This document shows, in pieces, positions 40,708 to 44,185 of a DNA stretch of 44,185 nucleotides. Both the position numbers and the translations under genes were made by a program. The notes below the pieces were generated by a model that was not told the DNA's origin, ran no database searches, and saw nothing but the letters and a program-made list of their open reading frames with translations. Source of the DNA: Candidatus [Bacteroides] periocalifornicus (GTDB lineage Bacteria > Bacteroidota > Bacteroidia > Bacteroidales > CAJPTX01); assembly GCA_001421095.1 (NCBI GenBank), contig LIIK01000018.1:1-44185 (forward strand), given 5' to 3'. The number at the start of each line of letters is the position of its first letter. Within the stretch, counting starts at the first letter, position 1.

Positions 40708-41283
40708 CTAGGCCTTCTTCTTTGCAGGTTTGGCGGGCGCCAGGAACATGATCATCCGCTTGCCCTCCAGCTGGGGCATCTGCTCTACCTTTGCCAGCTC
40801 CTCTAGATCCTTGGCAAAGCGCAGCAGCAGTATCTCGCCCTGCTCCTTGAACACGATGGAGCGCCCTCTGAAGAAGACCAAGGCCTTCACCTTTGCCCCC
40901 TCCTGCAGGAATCGCTCAGCGTGGCGGAGCTTAAACTGGTAGTCATGGTCGTCGGTATTCGGGCCGAAGCGTATCTCCTTCACCACCACCTTCTGCATTT
41001 TCGCCTTCTGCTCCTTGGCGTGGCGTTTCTGCTGGTAGAGGAATTTCTGGTAGTCGACAATACGGCACACCGGCGGGTCGGCATCCTCGGCTATCATCAC
41101 CAAGTCGAGCTCCAGCTGCTGGGCAAGGTGTAGCGCCTCCTCGGTGCTAACCACGCGGGCTTCGCCCACATTCTCACCCACAATACGCACCTCGCGCACA
41201 CGTATCGCATCGTTTACCTTATGCTCTGGCGAATTATCGCGCCCCATTGGCCGCATGGGCCTGCGCTGTATCGGTCCTGCTAT
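40708..41283 (-). CDS. infC: Translation initiation factor IF-3, probable AUA start
   Basis: IF-3 binds the 30S subunit, prevents premature 50S joining and rejects non-canonical start codons. N-domain KVNDAIRVREVRIVGENVGE and C-domain VVVKEIRFGPNTDDHDYQFK, ending in an Ala/Lys tail. The first in-frame ATG is at 41256, with no ribosome-binding site. Nine codons upstream, in frame, an ATA at 41283 is preceded 8 nt away by GGGAGGA, a good Shine-Dalgarno sequence. infC is known for rare AUU-type starts that let IF-3 control its own synthesis, so AUA is the preferred start (191 aa). From ATG 41256 the product would be 182 aa. Confidence 0.9.
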   Translation of the reverse strand: MAGPIQRRPMRPMGRDNSPEHKVNDAIRVREVRIVGENVGEARVVSTEEALHLAQQLELDLVMIAEDADPPVCRIVDYQKFLYQQKRHAKEQKAKMQKVVVKEIRFGPNTDDHDYQFKLRHAERFLQEGAKVKALVFFRGRSIVFKEQGEILLLRFAKDLEELAKVEQMPQLEGKRMIMFLAPAKPAKKKA

Positions 41284-41456
41284 GGCTGTATCCTCCCTCT
41301 TTGGTTATACTGATATATTGTTCAAACAATTATGCGCATTCATCAATCTGAACCCAGAACGAATCTTATCCTTTTAGACTGCTGGCACTGGCAGAGTTCC
41401 CTTCATCACGAACGTTGTTCCGTTCACCGAGCTCCGTAGAAAGTCCGTCCCCTTCC

Positions 41457-43394
41457 CTACCGACCGAGCTCCTGGGCTATCTTCCCATTCACCAGCTCTA
41501 TGAACTCCGCCACGGTTTTAGCACCCAGATCATTCCCCCCACGTTCACGGATGGCCACTTGCCCGGCATTCGCCTCGCGCTCGCCCAGCACCAACAGGTA
41601 GGGTACGCGCTGCAGCTCAGCCTCGCGGATCTTCTTGCCGATTTTCTCATTGCGCAGATCCACAGAGCAGCGGATGTCAGCAGCCTTCAGCCTACCAGCC
41701 ACCTCCTGGGCGTAGGGGTTGAACCTATCGCTTATCGGGAGTATGGCCACCTGGTCTGGCGCAAGCCATAGGGGGAATTTCCCGCCCGTATGCTCTATGA
41801 GCACCGCCACAAAGCGCTCCATAGAACCAAAGGGGGCCCTATGGATCATCACCGGGCGATGCCGCTGGTCGTCGGCCCCTATGTACCCCAGCTCAAAGCG
41901 TTCGGGGAGGTTGTAGTCCACCTGTATGGTCCCCAGCTGCCACTTGCGCCCCAGGGCATCCCGCACCATGAAGTCGAGCTTAGGCCCGTAGAAAGCCGCC
42001 TCGCCCAGCACCACCTTGGTCTCGAGCCCCTTCTCAGCAGCCGCCTCGATGATGGCCGCCTCCGCCCGCGCCCAATTCTCGTCGGTGCCTATATACTTCT
42101 CCTTATCCTGGGGGTCGCGGAGCGAAATCTGAGCCTCGTAATCCTTGAAATCCAGAATCTTGAAGATGTAGAGGATGATGTCCATCACCTTCAGGAATTC
42201 ATCCTTGAGCTGCTCCTCCATGCAGAAGATGTGGGCATCATCCTGCGTGAACCCGCGCACCCGCGTGAGGCCATGCAGCTCGCCGCTCTGCTCGTAGCGG
42301 TACACCGTGCCGAACTCCGCGTAGCGCTGGGGGAGATCCCGATAGCTGTGGGGCTGGCTCTTGTAGATCTCGCAGTGGTGGGGGCAATTCATCGGCTTCA
42401 ACATGAACTCCTCGCCCTCCTGGGGGGTGGTGATAGGGCGAAAGCTATCTGCCCCGTACTTAGCCCAGTGCCCGCTGGTTACGTAGAGTTCCTTCTGCCC
42501 GATGTGGGGGGTAATTACGGGCTGGTAACCGTACTCATTCTGCACCTTGCGGAGGAAAGCCTCGAGGCGTCCGCGGAGTTCAGCCCCCTTGGGGAGCCAG
42601 AGGGGCAGCCCCTGCCCCACCTTCGCAGAGAAGGTGAAAAGCCCGAGCTCACGCCCTATGCGCCTATGGTCGCGCCGCTTAGCCTCCTCTAGCAGCTGGA
42701 GGTACTCATCCAGCATCTGCTGCTTCGGGAAGGTGATACCGTAGATTCGGGTGAGCATCTTATTGTGCTCATCGCCACGCCAGTAGGCCCCTGCAAGGCT
42801 GGTGAGTTTCACGGCCTTGATGTAGCCCGTATTGGGCACATGCGGACCGCGGCAGAGGTCTGTAAAATGCCCCTGCGTGTAGAACGTAATGGTGCCGTCG
42901 GCCAACCCATCAATCAGGTCCACCTTATAGGGGTCGCCCTTCGCCTTGTAGGTTGCCAGTGCCTCGGCCTTGCTCACATCGCGCCGCACTATCGGCTCGG
43001 CGGCCTTGGCATGCTCTAGCATCTTGGCCTCTATTTTCGGCAAATCCTCCTCTGTTACCTTGTAATCGCCAAAATCGATGTCGTAGTAGAAGCCATTCTC
43101 AATGGACGGCCCGATGCCCAGCCGGATTCCCGGGTAGAGTTCCTCCAAGGCCTCAGCCAGCAGGTGGGCAGAGGAGTGCCAGTAGGTGTGCCGGCCCGCC
43201 TCGTCGCTCCAGGTGTTCACGCGTACCTGGGCATCGTGGTCTATAGGGCGGGTGAGATCCCACACCACACCATCCACCGTAACCGAGAGCGCCTCCTTGC
43301 CCAGCCTCCCCGAGATATCCTCCGCGAGCTGCATCCCTGTAACGGCACTAGGGTACTCGCATACTCGCCCGTCTGGCAACGTTATTCTTACCAT
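41457..43394 (-). CDS. thrS: Threonyl-tRNA synthetase
   Basis: This class II synthetase charges tRNA-Thr and edits mischarged Ser-tRNA. 645 aa, full length. TGS domain (1-60); editing domain with His73-x3-His77 (HSSAHLL) and Cys181-x3-His185 (DLCRGPH); catalytic core with zinc ligands Cys337 (MNCPHH) and His388 (DDAHIF), and motif 3 HRAPFGSMERF near residue 520; C-terminal anticodon-binding domain. It is the first gene of the operon, with infC, rpmI and rplT following on the same strand. A 173-nt gap to infC contains a short palindrome ATTGTTTGAACAAT. Confidence 0.97.
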   Translation of the reverse strand: MVRITLPDGRVCEYPSAVTGMQLAEDISGRLGKEALSVTVDGVVWDLTRPIDHDAQVRVNTWSDEAGRHTYWHSSAHLLAEALEELYPGIRLGIGPSIENGFYYDIDFGDYKVTEEDLPKIEAKMLEHAKAAEPIVRRDVSKAEALATYKAKGDPYKVDLIDGLADGTITFYTQGHFTDLCRGPHVPNTGYIKAVKLTSLAGAYWRGDEHNKMLTRIYGITFPKQQMLDEYLQLLEEAKRRDHRRIGRELGLFTFSAKVGQGLPLWLPKGAELRGRLEAFLRKVQNEYGYQPVITPHIGQKELYVTSGHWAKYGADSFRPITTPQEGEEFMLKPMNCPHHCEIYKSQPHSYRDLPQRYAEFGTVYRYEQSGELHGLTRVRGFTQDDAHIFCMEEQLKDEFLKVMDIILYIFKILDFKDYEAQISLRDPQDKEKYIGTDENWARAEAAIIEAAAEKGLETKVVLGEAAFYGPKLDFMVRDALGRKWQLGTIQVDYNLPERFELGYIGADDQRHRPVMIHRAPFGSMERFVAVLIEHTGGKFPLWLAPDQVAILPISDRFNPYAQEVAGRLKAADIRCSVDLRNEKIGKKIREAELQRVPYLLVLGEREANAGQVAIRERGGNDLGAKTVAEFIELVNGKIAQELGR

Positions 43395-43427
43395 TGTCCT
43401 GCTGTGTACACCATCCTAAATCCGCCG

Positions 43428-43435
43428 CGAAGGTA
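43428..43435 (-). promoter_or_regulatory. Possible promoter of the thrS operon
   Basis: TACCTTCG on the minus strand lies 33 nt before the thrS ATG. It is the same variant -7 element as at 1121-1128. The -33 box is not clear. Confidence 0.4.
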
Positions 43436-43484
43436 GTGAATTTTTCCGAGAATGTCTTATCGAAAGACTTTTTTCTGCTGGGGG

Positions 43485-44185
43485 AGGCCTAATCGCGACG
43501 CGGCGTTTGGAGCGTGACGCGGTGATTTTTAATCGCGACGCGGCACGCCACGTCGCTACAAACGCCACCCACGCCAACATGCCCATGTGAGCGATCACCA
43601 CAGGGAAGGGGGAATCCGATAGGGTGCGCGCATATGGTGGATCTCAGGTGGGCGGGGAAATCTTCGCGAAAACCGCGAAGACCCCGCCCCTACAGTCGGG
43701 CGTTTGCGGGGATATCATTGCGGTCCGAGTGCCGCCCATTGCGTCCCCGCCATGCGCATACCATGCCGTATATGGAGACGTGCGGTTTTCACAACGACGC
43801 GGCACGCCGCGTCGCTACGTTCTTCGGGAAATGGGATTTCTTGATTGAAACCGATTTACGCACAAGAAGGGAAAATCCCCCAAAAATAGACCCCTTACGG
43901 GCCTTTCGCCGCGGTTCCCTTTTGGAATACGGTGGTTTAAAACCGATTCTCCCGTTTCCCCGGAGGACGTAGCGACGCGGCGCGCACGGCATGCGCATGG
44001 AGGCGACAGGGGAAGGCGGTTATCAATTAAGGCTCTTGGTAGGGGAGGTGCCGAGCAACGCGAGTGCCCTCCCTAACCAATGCCGCGTCGTGATCCTCCC
44101 ATTCGCCGTTCCCGTTGATGCCCCCATGGGCACAAATGGCAATCGGCGCTGCATACCCGCAACGATCTCCTCGCAATGCCGACTG
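43485..44185 (+). repeat. Dispersed modular repeat, copy C (right contig end)
   Basis: Same orientation as copy B and inverted relative to copy A. It contains core units (43490-43560), the GGGCGGGG hairpin (43650-43689), cores at about 43795-43815 and 43970-43985 bracketing the AT-richer segment of about 180 bp, and the GGGAGGTGCCGAGC segment (about 44040-44075). The last bases are the exact reverse complement of the contig start. The next sequence is probably TAGGGGCGGGG, since CAATGCCGACTG is followed by that at 718-740. No gene is seen after the thrS promoter. Confidence 0.8.

Noticed and set aside
41310..41345. Sequence resembling a chromosome-dimer (dif) site between thrS and infC
   Set aside because: Only the left arm resembles E. 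coli dif (ATGCGCATAA). The right arm does not match, and the spot is not at the skew switch.
1..44185. tRNA, rRNA or riboswitch genes
   Set aside because: No cloverleaf with a TTCRA-type T-loop or recognisable rRNA segment was seen in intergenic regions. This was by eye only, so a covariance-model search could still find one.

Overview
The window reads as a complete contig from a member of the Bacteroidota, most likely Bacteroidales. The evidence is the recurring promoter element TACCTT(T/C)G, which fits the Bacteroidetes -7 consensus TAnnTTTG; the weak or absent Shine-Dalgarno sequences; and the ribosomal gene order, in which fusA abuts rpsJ with no tuf and secY-map-infA-rpmJ has no adk. Genus cannot be assigned from the sequence alone. 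Both contig ends lie inside copies of one dispersed repeat family, in opposite orientation, which is probably why the assembly stops there.

Positions 1-1400 hold repeat copy A, a truncated AlbA_2-type gene with an intact promoter, and the rpsL promoter. Positions 1420-20000 are the str/S10/spc/alpha ribosomal superoperon on the + strand (rpsL, rpsG, fusA, S10 to L17, secY, map, infA, rpoA), closed by a Rho-independent terminator. eno follows with its own terminator. Positions 21600-24300 are a repeat-rich zone: a 191-bp MITE-like element plus a tandem half copy, a lone outer-membrane-type gene, the full repeat copy B, and a hairpin with a 44-bp perfect palindrome just before lepB.

From 25.9 to 36.9 kb all genes lie on the minus strand. 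In transcription order they are two paralogous three-TM chemoreceptor-like proteins, recQ, and a three-gene cassette: a TerB_N/TerB_C protein, a BrxD-like P-loop ATPase, and an Lhr/BrxHI-like DEAH helicase. The cassette contains no BREX methylase, phosphatase or BrxC, so it looks like a stand-alone DNA-processing or defence module. It is the most interesting system here. Pieces of the dispersed repeat lie in both internal gaps of the cassette and after its last gene.

The right part holds rnr (+), convergent with the translation operon thrS-infC-rpmI-rplT (-). infC very probably starts at a non-canonical AUA codon. Repeat copy C closes the contig.

A large-scale oddity is base skew. By eye the + strand is G-rich through the ribosomal operon but C-rich from about 24 kb on, even in the + strand genes lepB and rnr. 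The switch falls at repeat copy B, and copies A and B are inverted relative to each other. This suggests an inversion or mis-join through the repeats, or a replication terminus.
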